Part shown: piece after piece, positions 1 to 8,325 of the stretch
How positions within the stretch are numbered: the stretch's first letter is position 1
How the letters are laid out: the number at the start of each line of letters is the position of its first letter
From: Pseudomonadota bacterium
Lineage (GTDB): Bacteria > Pseudomonadota > Alphaproteobacteria > Acetobacterales > Acetobacteraceae
Length of the DNA: 27,062 bases
Direction: 5' to 3'
Assembly (NCBI GenBank): GCA_021780935.1
Contig: JAJXXT010000033.1
Location: 1 to 27,062, forward strand
The notes under the pieces: generated by a model
What the model saw: only the letters and a program-made list of their open reading frames with translations
Told to the model about the DNA's origin: nothing
Databases searched by the model: none
Made by a program: the position numbers and the translations under genes

Positions 1-558
1 CGGCGGCACCGGCAGCGGCGCGCCAACCACGCCGCCCGCGTCCCAGCATGTATCGGACGGCAGGATCAGGGTGGCGATCTGGCCGGGCGAGGTGCGCGCG
101 GCCTGCACGGCGACCGCAGCATCCACCCCTACGTCGCGCGCATGCGACGCCGTGCGCACCCAGCCGGAAACGCCGCGCGCCCAGCCTTCGGTGTCGGCGG
201 TGAGCGGCGCATCGAGCGGCCGGTGATAGGTCGCCTGGTCGCCGACGCAGTTGACCATCATGGTGTTGGCGCGGCGGCCGTTGTGCAGGTTGGCCATGCC
301 GTTCGCCAACCCCGGCCCGCAATGCAGCAGCGTCGCGGCCGGCTTGTCGGCGATGCGCGCATAGCCGTCGGCGGCGCCGGTCACCACGCCCTCGAACAGG
401 CCCAGCACGCAGCGCATGCCGGCGATCCGGTCCAGCGCCGCCACGAAGTGCATCTCCGACGTGCCGGGATTGGCGAAACACGTGTCCACGCCGCTCGCGA
501 GCAGGGTCCGGACGAGGGATTCCGCCCCGTTCATGATCGTCGTCGCGGCATCGTTCAT
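1..558 (-). CDS. Thiamine-diphosphate enzyme, acetolactate-synthase-like (N-terminal part)
   Basis: This gene runs off the left edge; 186 codons are visible from ATG 558 and the frame stays open to base 1. The visible part is the N-terminal pyrimidine-binding domain of the IlvB/benzoylformate-decarboxylase superfamily. It has FANPGTSEMHF near residue 29, then LFEGVVTGAADGYARI, whose Glu is the family's cofactor-activating glutamate, and HCGPGLANGMANLHN. A Shine-Dalgarno-like GAAGGG lies about 9 bases before the ATG. It is divergent from the 2-hydroxyacid dehydrogenase at 653, with 94 bp between the two starts. Enzymes of this type act on 2-keto acids (carboligation or decarboxylation), which suits the acid-catabolic surroundings. 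Without the middle and C-terminal domains the substrate cannot be predicted. The family assignment is secure; a role in valine/isoleucine synthesis is not implied. Confidence 0.85.
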   Translation of the reverse strand, partial: MNDAATTIMNGAESLVRTLLASGVDTCFANPGTSEMHFVAALDRIAGMRCVLGLFEGVVTGAADGYARIADKPAATLLHCGPGLANGMANLHNGRRANTMMVNCVGDQATYHRPLDAPLTADTEGWARGVSGWVRTASHARDVGVDAAVAVQAARTSPGQIATLILPSDTCWDAGGVVGAPLPVPP

Positions 559-652
559 GGACTTGGCACCCTTCGCCTGTTACCCGGAGCAACCTGCGCA
601 ATCACGCGCCCCAGCACAAGACGAGGGCGCGCAACCAGCCGAGGAGGAAGCG

Positions 653-1654
653 ATGCCCGCCGTGCTCTACCCCGAAGTCAGGTACCCCGACGATGCCGTC
701 GAGCGCGCCGCGTTCGGCCCCGGCGTGGAGGTGCGCATGCGCAACCTCGCCTCGCTCGCTGATCTCCCGCCGCACGACGCCGAGGACGTGGTCGGACTGA
801 TGATCATGCGCCACACCGTGACCGGCGCCGACATGGACCGCATGCCCGCGCTGAAGACCATCGTGCGGATGGGCGTGGGCTACGACAAGCTGGACCGCAA
901 GGCGGCGGCGGCGCGCGGCATCACCATCTGCAACGTGCCCGATTACGGCACCATGGAAGTGGCGGACCACGCGCTGGCGCTGACGCTGGCGCTGCGCCGC
1001 GGCATCGTTCTCTACCACGAGACCCAGCGCGACACCCCGCGGGCCGGCTGGAAGCCGATCGAGACCCCGCTGATCCGCCGGCTCGACGTGCAGACCTTCG
1101 GCGTGCTCGGCCTCGGACGCATTGGCACCGCGGCGGCCCTGCGCGCCCGCGCCTTCGGCTTCAAGGTCGTCTTCTTCGACCCCTACCGGCCCAACGGTGC
1201 CGACCGGGCGCTCGGCGTCGAGCGCGTGCGCAGCCTTGAGGCGCTGCTGCAGCGCTCGGACGTGCTGTCGATCCACACCCCGCTGACGCCCGAGACTCGT
1301 GGCATGATCGGGGCGAAGGAACTCGCCCTGCTGCCCAAGGGCGCGATCCTGATCAACACGGCGCGCGGACCGATCGTCGATATCGACGCGCTCGAGGGCG
1401 CGCTGCGCTCCGGCGGGCTCGCTGGCGCCGGGCTCGACGTGATCCCGGTGGAACCCATCGCCGAACCCGCGCCGAAGCTGGTCGCCGCCTACCACGCGCG
1501 CGAGAAATGGCTCCAGGGGCGGCTGATCATCACGCCGCACGCCGCTTTCCACGATCCGGAGTCCTGGTATGACATCCGCGTGAAATCGGCCGAGACGATG
1601 GCGGCGGCGCTCTCCGGCAAGCCGCAGAACGTCATTGGTCCGGACGATTTCTGA
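653..1654 (+). CDS. D-isomer-specific 2-hydroxyacid dehydrogenase, CtBP-like
   Basis: A cytosolic NAD(P)-dependent oxidoreductase of 333 residues, interconverting 2-hydroxy and 2-keto acids. The Rossmann motif is GLGRIG (about 153-158) with an acidic FFDPY at the end of the second strand. The catalytic triad of the family is visible: Arg in INTARGP (about 238), Glu in VEP (about 267) and His in TPHAAFH (about 296). The frame is open for 79 codons upstream, but the strong GAGGAGGAAG at 641-650 and the start of family homology set the ATG at 653. It is divergent from the TPP enzyme and lies 93 bp before the IlvD-type dehydratase in the same direction. The C-terminal-binding-protein subgroup is the best fit; the physiological substrate is unknown. 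Confidence 0.88.
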   Translation: MPAVLYPEVRYPDDAVERAAFGPGVEVRMRNLASLADLPPHDAEDVVGLMIMRHTVTGADMDRMPALKTIVRMGVGYDKLDRKAAAARGITICNVPDYGTMEVADHALALTLALRRGIVLYHETQRDTPRAGWKPIETPLIRRLDVQTFGVLGLGRIGTAAALRARAFGFKVVFFDPYRPNGADRALGVERVRSLEALLQRSDVLSIHTPLTPETRGMIGAKELALLPKGAILINTARGPIVDIDALEGALRSGGLAGAGLDVIPVEPIAEPAPKLVAAYHAREKWLQGRLIITPHAAFHDPESWYDIRVKSAETMAAALSGKPQNVIGPDDF

Positions 1655-1747
1655 CGCTTGGGATTTCCGATCCTGCCAGGCCGGGGCCCGGCGGCGCGGT
1701 TGACGCGCCCCGCCCCGCGCCGCAGGGTGAACGCAGGGGAGACGGCC

Positions 1748-3541
1748 ATGGCAGACGATGCAAAACCCTCAGTGAAGCGACTGCGCAGCCGGCGGTGGTT
1801 TGACGACCGCAACGATCCCGGCATGACCGCGCTCTACATCGAGCGCTACCTCAATTTCGGGCTGACGCGCGAGGAGCTGCAGGGCGGCAAGCCGGTCATC
1901 GGCATCGCCCAGACCGGCTCGGACCTCTCGCCCTGCAACCGCCACCATCTGGATCTCGCGGTGCGCGTGCGCGATGGCATCCGCGACGCCGGCGGCATCC
2001 CGCTCGAATTCCCCACCCACCCGATCCAGGAGACCGGCAAGCGCCCCACCGCGGCCCTCGACCGCAACCTCGCCTATCTCTCGCTGGTCGAGGTGCTGCA
2101 CGGCTACCCGCTCGACGGCGTGGTGCTGACTACCGGCTGCGACAAGACGACCCCCGCCTGCCTGATGGCGGCGGCGACCGTGAACATCCCGGCGATCGTG
2201 CTGTCCGGCGGACCGATGCTGGACGGCTGGTACAAGGGCAAGCTCGCTGGTTCCGGGACCGTCGTCTGGGAGGCGCGCAAGCTGCACGCCGAGGGCAAGA
2301 TCGACTGGGAGGAGTTCATGACCATGGTTGCCTCCTCCGCGCCGTCGGTGGGGCACTGCAACACCATGGGCACGGCGCTGTCGATGAACTCGCTGGCCGA
2401 AGCGCTGGGCATGTCCTTGCCCGGCTGCGCCGCCATCCCGGGCCCATACCGCGAGCGCGGGCAGATGGCCTTCGAGACGGGCCGGCGCATCGTCGGCATG
2501 GTGCGCGAGAACCTCCGCCCCTCCGACATCATGACCAAGGCCGCGTTCGAGAACGCCGTGGTCGCGGCGGCGGCGCTCGGCGCAAGCTCGAACTGCCCGA
2601 TCCACATGGTCGCGATCGCGCGGCACATGGGCGTCGATCACACGCTCGATGACTGGCAGCGCCTCGGGCCGGACATTCCGCTGCTCGTCGATTGCCAGCC
2701 GGCCGGCCGCTTCCTTGGCGAGCGCTTCCACCGTGCCGGCGGCGTGCCCGCGGTGATGGCGGAGCTGCTCGCCGCCGACAAGCTGCGCGGCAACGCCATG
2801 ACCGTCACCGGCCGCACGCTGGAGGAAAACCTCGCCGGGCTCGCGCCGCCCGACCGCGACGTGATCCGCGCCTACCGCGAGCCGCTCAAGCCGGCCGCCG
2901 GCTATGTCGTCCTCTCCGGCAACCTGTTCGACAACGCGGTGATGAAGACCAGCGTGATCGACGCCGAGTTCCGCGAACGTTTCCTTTCCGATCCAAGCCG
3001 GCCCAACGTGTTCGAGGGCCGCGCGGTGGTGTTCGAAGGCCCCGAGGACTACCACGCCCGCATCGAGGATCCGTCGCTCGGCATTGGCGAAGACTCGCTG
3101 CTGGTGATCCGCAATTGCGGCCCCGTCGGCTATCCGGGCAGCGCCGAGGTGGTGAACATGCAGCCGCCGGCAGCGCTGCTCAGACGCGGCATCAGCGAGC
3201 TGCCGACGATGGGGGACGGACGCCAGAGCGGCACCTCGGGCTCGCCCTCGATCCTCAATGTCTCGCCCGAAGCCGCGGTCGGCGGCGGGCTTGCCCTGCT
3301 CAGGACCGGCGATCGCGTGCGGATCGACCTCAACACGCGCCGGGTCGACGTGCTGCTGGCCGAAGGCGAGCTGGCGGCGCGGCGCGCCGCCTGGACGCCG
3401 CCGACGCTTGAGCACAAGACGCCGTGGGAGGAGATCTATCGCTCGATGGTGGGCCAGCTCGGTGACGGCGGCTGCCTCGAGCCCGCCACGCTCTATCTCG
3501 ACATCCTCGAGACCCGCGGCGAGAGCCGCCACAACCATTGA
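1748..3541 (+). CDS. IlvD/Edd family sugar-acid dehydratase (pentonate dehydratase-like)
   Basis: This 597-residue protein belongs to the iron-sulfur dehydratase family of dihydroxy-acid, phosphogluconate and aldonic-acid dehydratases. Such enzymes convert an aldonate to its 2-keto-3-deoxy acid. Three cysteines lie at about 63 (SPCN), 131 (GCDKTTPA) and 204 (GHCNTMGTA). Their spacing matches the [2Fe-2S] ligands of L-arabinonate/D-xylonate dehydratases, and the catalytic-serine segment SGTSGSPS is present. The RSRRWFDD start and length of about 600 also fit the pentonate subgroup better than IlvD of branched-chain synthesis. The start is taken at 1748, behind AGGGGA, although the frame opens at 1658. 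The SDR and FAH genes follow at once, so its product is probably their substrate. Arabonate, xylonate or a 6-deoxyhexonate are all possible. Confidence 0.9.
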   Translation: MADDAKPSVKRLRSRRWFDDRNDPGMTALYIERYLNFGLTREELQGGKPVIGIAQTGSDLSPCNRHHLDLAVRVRDGIRDAGGIPLEFPTHPIQETGKRPTAALDRNLAYLSLVEVLHGYPLDGVVLTTGCDKTTPACLMAAATVNIPAIVLSGGPMLDGWYKGKLAGSGTVVWEARKLHAEGKIDWEEFMTMVASSAPSVGHCNTMGTALSMNSLAEALGMSLPGCAAIPGPYRERGQMAFETGRRIVGMVRENLRPSDIMTKAAFENAVVAAAALGASSNCPIHMVAIARHMGVDHTLDDWQRLGPDIPLLVDCQPAGRFLGERFHRAGGVPAVMAELLAADKLRGNAMTVTGRTLEENLAGLAPPDRDVIRAYREPLKPAAGYVVLSGNLFDNAVMKTSVIDAEFRERFLSDPSRPNVFEGRAVVFEGPEDYHARIEDPSLGIGEDSLLVIRNCGPVGYPGSAEVVNMQPPAALLRRGISELPTMGDGRQSGTSGSPSILNVSPEAAVGGGLALLRTGDRVRIDLNTRRVDVLLAEGELAARRAAWTPPTLEHKTPWEEIYRSMVGQLGDGGCLEPATLYLDILETRGESRHNH

Positions 3542-3551
3542 AGGGCACGCC

Positions 3552-4301
3552 GTGAGTGCCCCCCTCGCCGGCAAGCGCGCCTTCGTCACCGCCGCGGCCC
3601 AGGGCATCGGCCGCGCCACCGCACTCGCCTTCGCCGAGGCCGGTGCCGAGGTGATCGCGACCGATATCGCGGCAGCCAGGCTCGCTACACTGAAGCACGC
3701 CCGGCTGCAGGTGGCGGCGCTCGATGTCCTCGACGGCGCCGCGGTGACAGCCGCCGCGAACGGCGCCGGCGCCATCGACATCCTGTTCAACTGCGCGGGC
3801 TTCGTGCACCAGGGCACCATCCTCGAAGCCAGCGAGGAGGAATGGGATTTCGGCTTCGACCTGAACGTGAAGTCGATGTTCCGGACCATTCGTGCCTTCC
3901 TGCCCGGCATGCTGGAGCGCGGGCACGGCACCATCATCAACATGGCCTCGGTGTGCAGCTCCGTGAAAGGCCTGCCGAACCGCCTGATCTACGGCGCCAC
4001 CAAGGCGGCGGTGGTCGGGCTGACCAAGCAGGTTGCCGCCGATGTCGTCACCCGCGGCGTGCGCTGCAACTGCCTCTGTCCCGGCACGGTGGCAAGCCCG
4101 TCGCTGGTCGAGCGTATCGAGGCGAATGCGACCGCCGCCGGCAGCGTCGAGGCGGCACGCGCCGCCTTCATCGCCCGCCAGCCGATGGGACGGCTTGGCA
4201 CGCCGGAGGAGATCGCGGCACTGGCGGTCTATCTCGCCTCCGATGCCGCCGCCTTCGTCACCGGCCAGGCGCTGGTGATAGACGGCGGCCTCACCATTTA
4301 G
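3552..4301 (+). CDS. SDR family dehydrogenase, 2-keto-3-deoxy-L-fuconate dehydrogenase-like
   Basis: A classical short-chain dehydrogenase of 249 residues. The cofactor loop is TAAAQGIG (about 13-20), with ATDI after the second strand suggesting NAD. NCAG sits at 80-83 and the catalytic set is about Ser133, Tyr147 and Lys151 (YGATK). It begins with GTG 3552, only 10 bases after the dehydratase stop; the longer open frame upstream is a shadow of that gene. The family match (FNCAGFVHQGTI, WDFGFDLNVKSMFRTI, a PMGRLGTPEEIAAL tail) resembles SDRs that oxidise 2-keto-3-deoxy-L-fuconate or L-rhamnonate at C4. The next gene encodes the expected partner hydrolase. Exact substrate specificity is inferred from context. 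Confidence 0.88.
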   Translation: MSAPLAGKRAFVTAAAQGIGRATALAFAEAGAEVIATDIAAARLATLKHARLQVAALDVLDGAAVTAAANGAGAIDILFNCAGFVHQGTILEASEEEWDFGFDLNVKSMFRTIRAFLPGMLERGHGTIINMASVCSSVKGLPNRLIYGATKAAVVGLTKQVAADVVTRGVRCNCLCPGTVASPSLVERIEANATAAGSVEAARAAFIARQPMGRLGTPEEIAALAVYLASDAAAFVTGQALVIDGGLTI

Positions 4302-4361
4302 GCCGCGCGGCTGGGGTCCTATCGAGGGGCCGCGCATCATCCGTTCGAAGGGAAAAACGCC

Positions 4362-5207
4362 ATGAAGCTGCTTCGTTATGGACCGCCCGGCGCCGAGCAG
4401 CCGGGAATGCTCGATCGCGACGGGAAGCTGCGCGACCTCTCGGCGCACCTCCGCGACGTCGATGGCAGCGCCATCGCGCCCGCGAGCCTCGCCCGGCTGG
4501 CGGCCATCGACCCCGCTAGCCTGCCGCTCGTCGCCAGCAGCCCGCGGCTGGGCGCCTGCGTCGCGCGACCGCTCAATTTCGTTTGCATCGGCCTCAACTA
4601 TGCCGACCACGCCGCCGAGACCGGCGCCGCGATCCCCAAGGAGCCGATCGTCTTCCTGAAGTCGCTCGGAGCGTATTCCGGCCCCAACGACGATGTGAAG
4701 ATCCCGCGCGGCTCCAGCAAGACGGACTGGGAAGTCGAGCTCGGCATCGTCATCGGCAGCACCGCCCGTTATGTGACGGAAGCCGCGGCGCTGGCGCATG
4801 TCGCCGGCTACTGCGTGGTCAACGACGTCAGCGAGCGCGAGTTCCAGATCGAGCGCGGCGGCACCTGGGACAAGGGCAAGGGATGCGACACGTTCGGCCC
4901 CACCGGACCGTGGCTGGTGACGAAGGACGAGGTGGCGGATCCGCAGAACCTGCGGCTGTGGACCGAGGTGGATGGCGTGCGCATGCAGGACGGCTCGACC
5001 CGGACGATGATCTTCAACGTCGTGCAGATCGTGAGCTACGTGAGCCACTTCATCACCCTGCATCCGGGCGACGTGATCGCGACCGGAACCCCGCCGGGCG
5101 TGGGCCTGGGCAAGAAGCCGACGCCGATCTTCCTCAAGCCCGGCCAGACGATGCGCCTCGGGATCGAGGGGCTGGGCGAGCAGGCGCAAAAGCTGGTCGC
5201 TGCGTGA
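4362..5207 (+). CDS. Fumarylacetoacetate hydrolase family, 2,4-diketo-3-deoxy-L-fuconate hydrolase-like
   Basis: A 281-residue FAH-fold C-C hydrolase. The short N-terminal domain (MKLLRYG, residues 1-65) is followed by the catalytic domain. Metal ligands are visible as the two Glu in DWEVELGIVIG (about 124 and 126) and Asp155 in NDVSERE, followed by the conserved TGTPPGVG. Members with this N-terminus are often annotated as ureidoglycolate lyase. Beside an SDR of this kind, the characterised role is hydrolysis of 2,4-diketo-3-deoxy-fuconate/rhamnonate to pyruvate and lactate. The ATG at 4362 has GAAGGGA 8 bases upstream. It follows the SDR by 60 bp, and its TGA is inside the GTG start of the glycosyltransferase gene. 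Subfamily is confident; substrate is inferred. Confidence 0.9.
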   Translation: MKLLRYGPPGAEQPGMLDRDGKLRDLSAHLRDVDGSAIAPASLARLAAIDPASLPLVASSPRLGACVARPLNFVCIGLNYADHAAETGAAIPKEPIVFLKSLGAYSGPNDDVKIPRGSSKTDWEVELGIVIGSTARYVTEAAALAHVAGYCVVNDVSEREFQIERGGTWDKGKGCDTFGPTGPWLVTKDEVADPQNLRLWTEVDGVRMQDGSTRTMIFNVVQIVSYVSHFITLHPGDVIATGTPPGVGLGKKPTPIFLKPGQTMRLGIEGLGEQAQKLVAA

Positions 5208-6670
5208 ACGGCGGCGGGCGGCTCACCGCCGCCCGTGCGCTGCTGCTGCTGATCGCCCTCGCCACGCTGGCGCGGCTGGCGTTCGCCACCGCGATCGGGC
5301 TAGGCGTGGACGAAAGCTACATGGTGGCGGCGGCGCGGGTACCGGCCTGGGGCTATTTCGACCACCCACCGCTTTCCTGGTGGCTGGTCACCGCGGCGGT
5401 GCGCCTGGCGGGCAGCGAAGCAAGGCTGGTCGTCCGTGCGCCGTTCATCCTGCTGTTCGCGTTCTCGACCTGGCTGATGGCGCGCTTCACCCACGATCTC
5501 GCGGCCGGCGACGAGGAAGCGCGGCGCTGGGCCGGCGTGCGCGCCGCTCTCTGGTTTAACCTCGCTCCCATTTTCGGCGTCGTCATGGGCAGTTGGGTGC
5601 TGCCGGACGGACCGCTGATCGTCGCCCTGCTCGGCGCCGGCGTGCTGTTCCTGCGGGCGCTGGATACCGGCAAGCTCGCCTGGTGGCTCGCCGCCGGCGC
5701 CGCGCTGGGGCTCGCTGCGGATGCGAAATATTCGGCGCTGCTGCCGGCGCTGGGCGTGCTGTTCTACCTCGCCACGTTCGCCGACGGGCGCCGCTGGCTG
5801 CGCCGGCCGCATCCCTGGCTCGCGGCGGCGATGGCGCTGGCGGCTTTTGCTCCCGTGCTGTGGTGGAACGCGCACCACCACTGGGCCAGTCTGGCCTTCC
5901 AGGGCGGGCGGGTGGACGGGCATCGTTTCAACCCGCTGGGGCCGTTCCTGCTGCTCGCGAGCGGCGCGGCGTTGCTGCTGCCGTGGTCATGGTGGTGGAT
6001 CCTCCGCCGCCTGCCGCGCGCTTGGCGCGACCGGCGCTGGCGCCTCTGCGCCAGCGTTGCCGCGCCGTCGGTGCTGCTGTTCGTGCTGGTCGCGCTGTTC
6101 TCGCGCGGCGTGCTCGTGCACTGGCCGGTACCGGGCTACCTGTTCCTGGTGCCGCTGCTGGGCGTGATGCCGCCGCCGCGCGAAGCGGTGTGGTTCCGGC
6201 GCAGCGCCGTCCTGCTCGGCGCGCTGGCCGTCGGCTGGGTGATCGTCGTGCATACCGGCCTGATCCCGTCCGAACGCACGCGGCTGCAGGTCGCGGACTG
6301 GCGCGGCCTGCGCCGCGGCCTCGCGGCGCGCGGCCTGCTCACGCGGCCGAACACGATCATGGCCGGAGTGAACTGGGCCGAGGCGGGCAAGGTCGCCCGG
6401 GCTCTTGGTCCGCGGACGCGCATGCTCTGCGTGAACGTCGATTGCCGGGAATTCGCTTTCTGGCCGGATGCGCTGCGGCCCGGCACGCGCAACAATTTCG
6501 GCCAGGACGTCCTGCTGATCGCGCCCGGCATGGATATCCACGACGTCAACTCGAGCTACGGCGACGTGTTCCGGCGCATCACCATTCTACCGCCGATCGC
6601 GGTCGAGGCTGGCGGAAGACGCAACATGATACCGCTCTATCTCGGTCACGATCTGCGGCAATGGCCCTGA
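5204..6670 (+). CDS. GT39/ArnT-like integral-membrane glycosyltransferase
   Basis: A polytopic membrane protein of 488 residues of the GT-C fold (PMT_2/ArnT-like). Such enzymes move a sugar from a polyprenyl-phosphate donor to lipid A, a glycan or a protein on the outer face of the inner membrane. The N-terminal helix LLLLIALATLARLAFA is followed by the first external loop with the acidic GVDESYM and a FDHPPLSWW motif, typical of the family's catalytic loop. About ten further hydrophobic segments follow up to near residue 350, then a soluble C-terminal domain. The start is GTG 5204, overlapping the FAH stop (GTGA), so translation is probably coupled. It looks out of place after a catabolic run. 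The next gene is convergent. Donor and acceptor cannot be read from sequence. Confidence 0.85.
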   Translation: MNGGGRLTAARALLLLIALATLARLAFATAIGLGVDESYMVAAARVPAWGYFDHPPLSWWLVTAAVRLAGSEARLVVRAPFILLFAFSTWLMARFTHDLAAGDEEARRWAGVRAALWFNLAPIFGVVMGSWVLPDGPLIVALLGAGVLFLRALDTGKLAWWLAAGAALGLAADAKYSALLPALGVLFYLATFADGRRWLRRPHPWLAAAMALAAFAPVLWWNAHHHWASLAFQGGRVDGHRFNPLGPFLLLASGAALLLPWSWWWILRRLPRAWRDRRWRLCASVAAPSVLLFVLVALFSRGVLVHWPVPGYLFLVPLLGVMPPPREAVWFRRSAVLLGALAVGWVIVVHTGLIPSERTRLQVADWRGLRRGLAARGLLTRPNTIMAGVNWAEAGKVARALGPRTRMLCVNVDCREFAFWPDALRPGTRNNFGQDVLLIAPGMDIHDVNSSYGDVFRRITILPPIAVEAGGRRNMIPLYLGHDLRQWP

Positions 6671-6762
6671 AGCGCTGACCGGCCGGATGCCGCGCGCGAG
6701 CGCGGGGGTTGCGCGCGATGACATCATCACCACGAACGATCCGGCCACGTCGCCATCCCGGC

Positions 6763-6781
6763 CCGGCAAGCCCGGTGCCGG
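6763..6781. terminator. Possible bidirectional hairpin in convergent gap
   Basis: The 116-bp gap between the convergent glycosyltransferase and UxaA-type genes contains CCGGCA / TGCCGG, a 6-bp GC stem with a 7-base loop. It could end transcription from both sides. There is no T-run on either strand, so it is not a canonical intrinsic terminator. Confidence 0.25.
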
Positions 6782-6786
6782 AACGG

Positions 6787-8307
6787 CTACATCGTCGCCC
6801 CGATGGTCCAGGGGGCGAACTCGTCGGCACCGAAATCGTATGTTTCGCTCTTCGTCCGCTCGCCGGAGGCAACCCGCAGCATTGCCTCGAAGATGCGCTC
6901 GCCACAGGCCGCGACATCCTCCTCGCCATCGGCGATGGTACCGCAATTGATGTCCATGTCCTCCTCCATGCGGCGGAACATGGGCGTGTTGGTTGCGAGC
7001 TTGATGGAGGGGGCCGGCTTGCAGCCGAACACGCTGCCGCGGCCGGTGGTGAAGCAGACGAGATTGGCTCCGCCCGCGACCTGGCCGGTGGCCGCCACCG
7101 GGTCGTAGCCCGGCGTGTCCATGAACACGAAGCCCCGCTTCGTCACTTCCTCGGCGTAGGCCACGACATCGACGAGGTTGGTGCTGCCGGCCTTGGCCAT
7201 GGCACCGAGCGACTTTTCCAGGATCGTCGTGAGCCCTCCCGCCTTGTTGCCCGGCGAGGGATTGGCGTTCATCTCCGCCCCCTCGCGGCGCGTGTATTCT
7301 TCCCACCAGCGCATCAGCCCGACGAGCTTCTCGCCGACGTCCCGGCTGGTCGCGCGCCGCGTGAGCAGATGTTCCGCGCCATAGGTCTCCGGCGTCTCGG
7401 AAAGGATCACCGTGCCGCCATGGCGCACCAGGAGGTCGCTCGCCGCCCCCAGCGCCGGATTCGCGGTGATGCCGGAATAACCATCCGAGCCGCCGCATTG
7501 CAGCGCCACGGTCAGGTGCGAGGCGGGCACGCTCTCGCGCGTCACGCGATCGGCATCGGCCAGCGCTTCGCGCACGAAGGCGATGCCCGCTTGCACCGTC
7601 TTGCGCGTGCCGCCCATCTCCTGGATGTCCATGCTGCGCAGCCTTCCGGCGAGCTTTTGCTCCTGCACCAGTCCGCCGAGCTGGTTCACCTCGCAGCCGA
7701 GGCCGAGCACGATGACCGCGGCAAAGTTGGGATGGCGCGCATAGCCGCCCAGCGTGCGGCGCAGTAACGCCAGCGGCTCTTGCTGCGTCATGCCGCAGCC
7801 GGTCTTGTGGGTGAGCGCGACGACCCCGTCGACATTGGGATAGGCCGCCAGCGGGTCATCCCCGCCGAACGGCGACTTCCGGAACGCATCCGCAACAAGC
7901 TGCGCCGCATGGGCGGAACAATTCACGCTGGTGAGGATGCCGATGTAGTTGCGCGTCGCGACCCGTCCGTCCGGCCGCCGTATCCCCATGAAATGGGCCG
8001 CCCGATCAACATAGGCGGTCGGGCGTGCATCCACGCCCCAGGCATAGTCGCGGTCGAAATCGCCCATCGCGCAATTGTGGACATGCACGTGCTCGCCCGG
8101 CGCGATCGGGCGGGTCGCGAAGCCGATGATCTGCCCGTAGCGGCGGATCGCCTCGCCCGTCGCGTGCGCCCGCACCGCGACCTTGTGGCCGGGCGGGATA
8201 CGCGAGGTCGTGGTCACGCCTGCGACCTCGGTTCCCGCCGGCAACGCGGCGCGGGCGATGACGACGCCGTCGCCTGCATTCAATCGGATGAACAGCGGCG
8301 GCGCCAT
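6787..8307 (-). CDS. UxaA family (altronate/galactarate dehydratase-type) sugar-acid dehydratase
   Basis: A full-length UxaA/GarD-type lyase of 506 residues that removes water from an aldonic or aldaric acid to give a 2-keto-3-deoxy acid. An N-terminal SAF domain (about 5-77, ending HVHNCAMGDF) precedes the catalytic domain. The latter carries family motifs NYIGILTSVNCSAH (about 120-133), KTGCGMTQQEP (about 168-178), a QCGGSDGYSGITANP segment and GLGCEVNQ. GTG 8310 and ATG 8307 are adjacent; the ATG is preferred because AAGGGGG then lies 5 bases upstream. It follows the HpcH/HpaI aldolase by 18 bp in the same direction, so dehydration and aldol cleavage are probably co-expressed. Related proteins serve as altronate, galactarate and, in L-fucose clusters, fuconate dehydratases; which applies here is open. 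Confidence 0.9.
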   Translation of the reverse strand: MAPPLFIRLNAGDGVVIARAALPAGTEVAGVTTTSRIPPGHKVAVRAHATGEAIRRYGQIIGFATRPIAPGEHVHVHNCAMGDFDRDYAWGVDARPTAYVDRAAHFMGIRRPDGRVATRNYIGILTSVNCSAHAAQLVADAFRKSPFGGDDPLAAYPNVDGVVALTHKTGCGMTQQEPLALLRRTLGGYARHPNFAAVIVLGLGCEVNQLGGLVQEQKLAGRLRSMDIQEMGGTRKTVQAGIAFVREALADADRVTRESVPASHLTVALQCGGSDGYSGITANPALGAASDLLVRHGGTVILSETPETYGAEHLLTRRATSRDVGEKLVGLMRWWEEYTRREGAEMNANPSPGNKAGGLTTILEKSLGAMAKAGSTNLVDVVAYAEEVTKRGFVFMDTPGYDPVAATGQVAGGANLVCFTTGRGSVFGCKPAPSIKLATNTPMFRRMEEDMDINCGTIADGEEDVAACGERIFEAMLRVASGERTKSETYDFGADEFAPWTIGATM

Positions 8308-8325
8308 CACAACCCCCTTACCGGA

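Noticed and set aside
416..652. N-terminal extension of the CtBP-like dehydrogenase to 416
   Set aside because: The segment is antisense to the TPP-enzyme gene, lacks homology, and a strong ribosome site immediately precedes ATG 653.
1693..1709. GGCGCG/CGCGCC hairpin between the CtBP-like and IlvD-type genes, as a terminator
   Set aside because: It has a 5-base loop but no following T-run, and short GC stems like this are expected by chance here. The genes could still be co-transcribed.
1769..3943. 724-codon open frame on the minus strand opposite the IlvD-type dehydratase and the SDR
   Set aside because: It crosses two genes with clear catalytic motifs, and its translation is rich in Arg, Ala, His and Gly with no family motif, as expected for the shadow of GC-rich coding DNA.
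3330..5189. 619-codon minus-strand open frame opposite the SDR and FAH genes
   Set aside because: Composition is shadow-like (RRG, DQR, HHA repeats), it has no motif, and both real genes on the plus strand are well supported.
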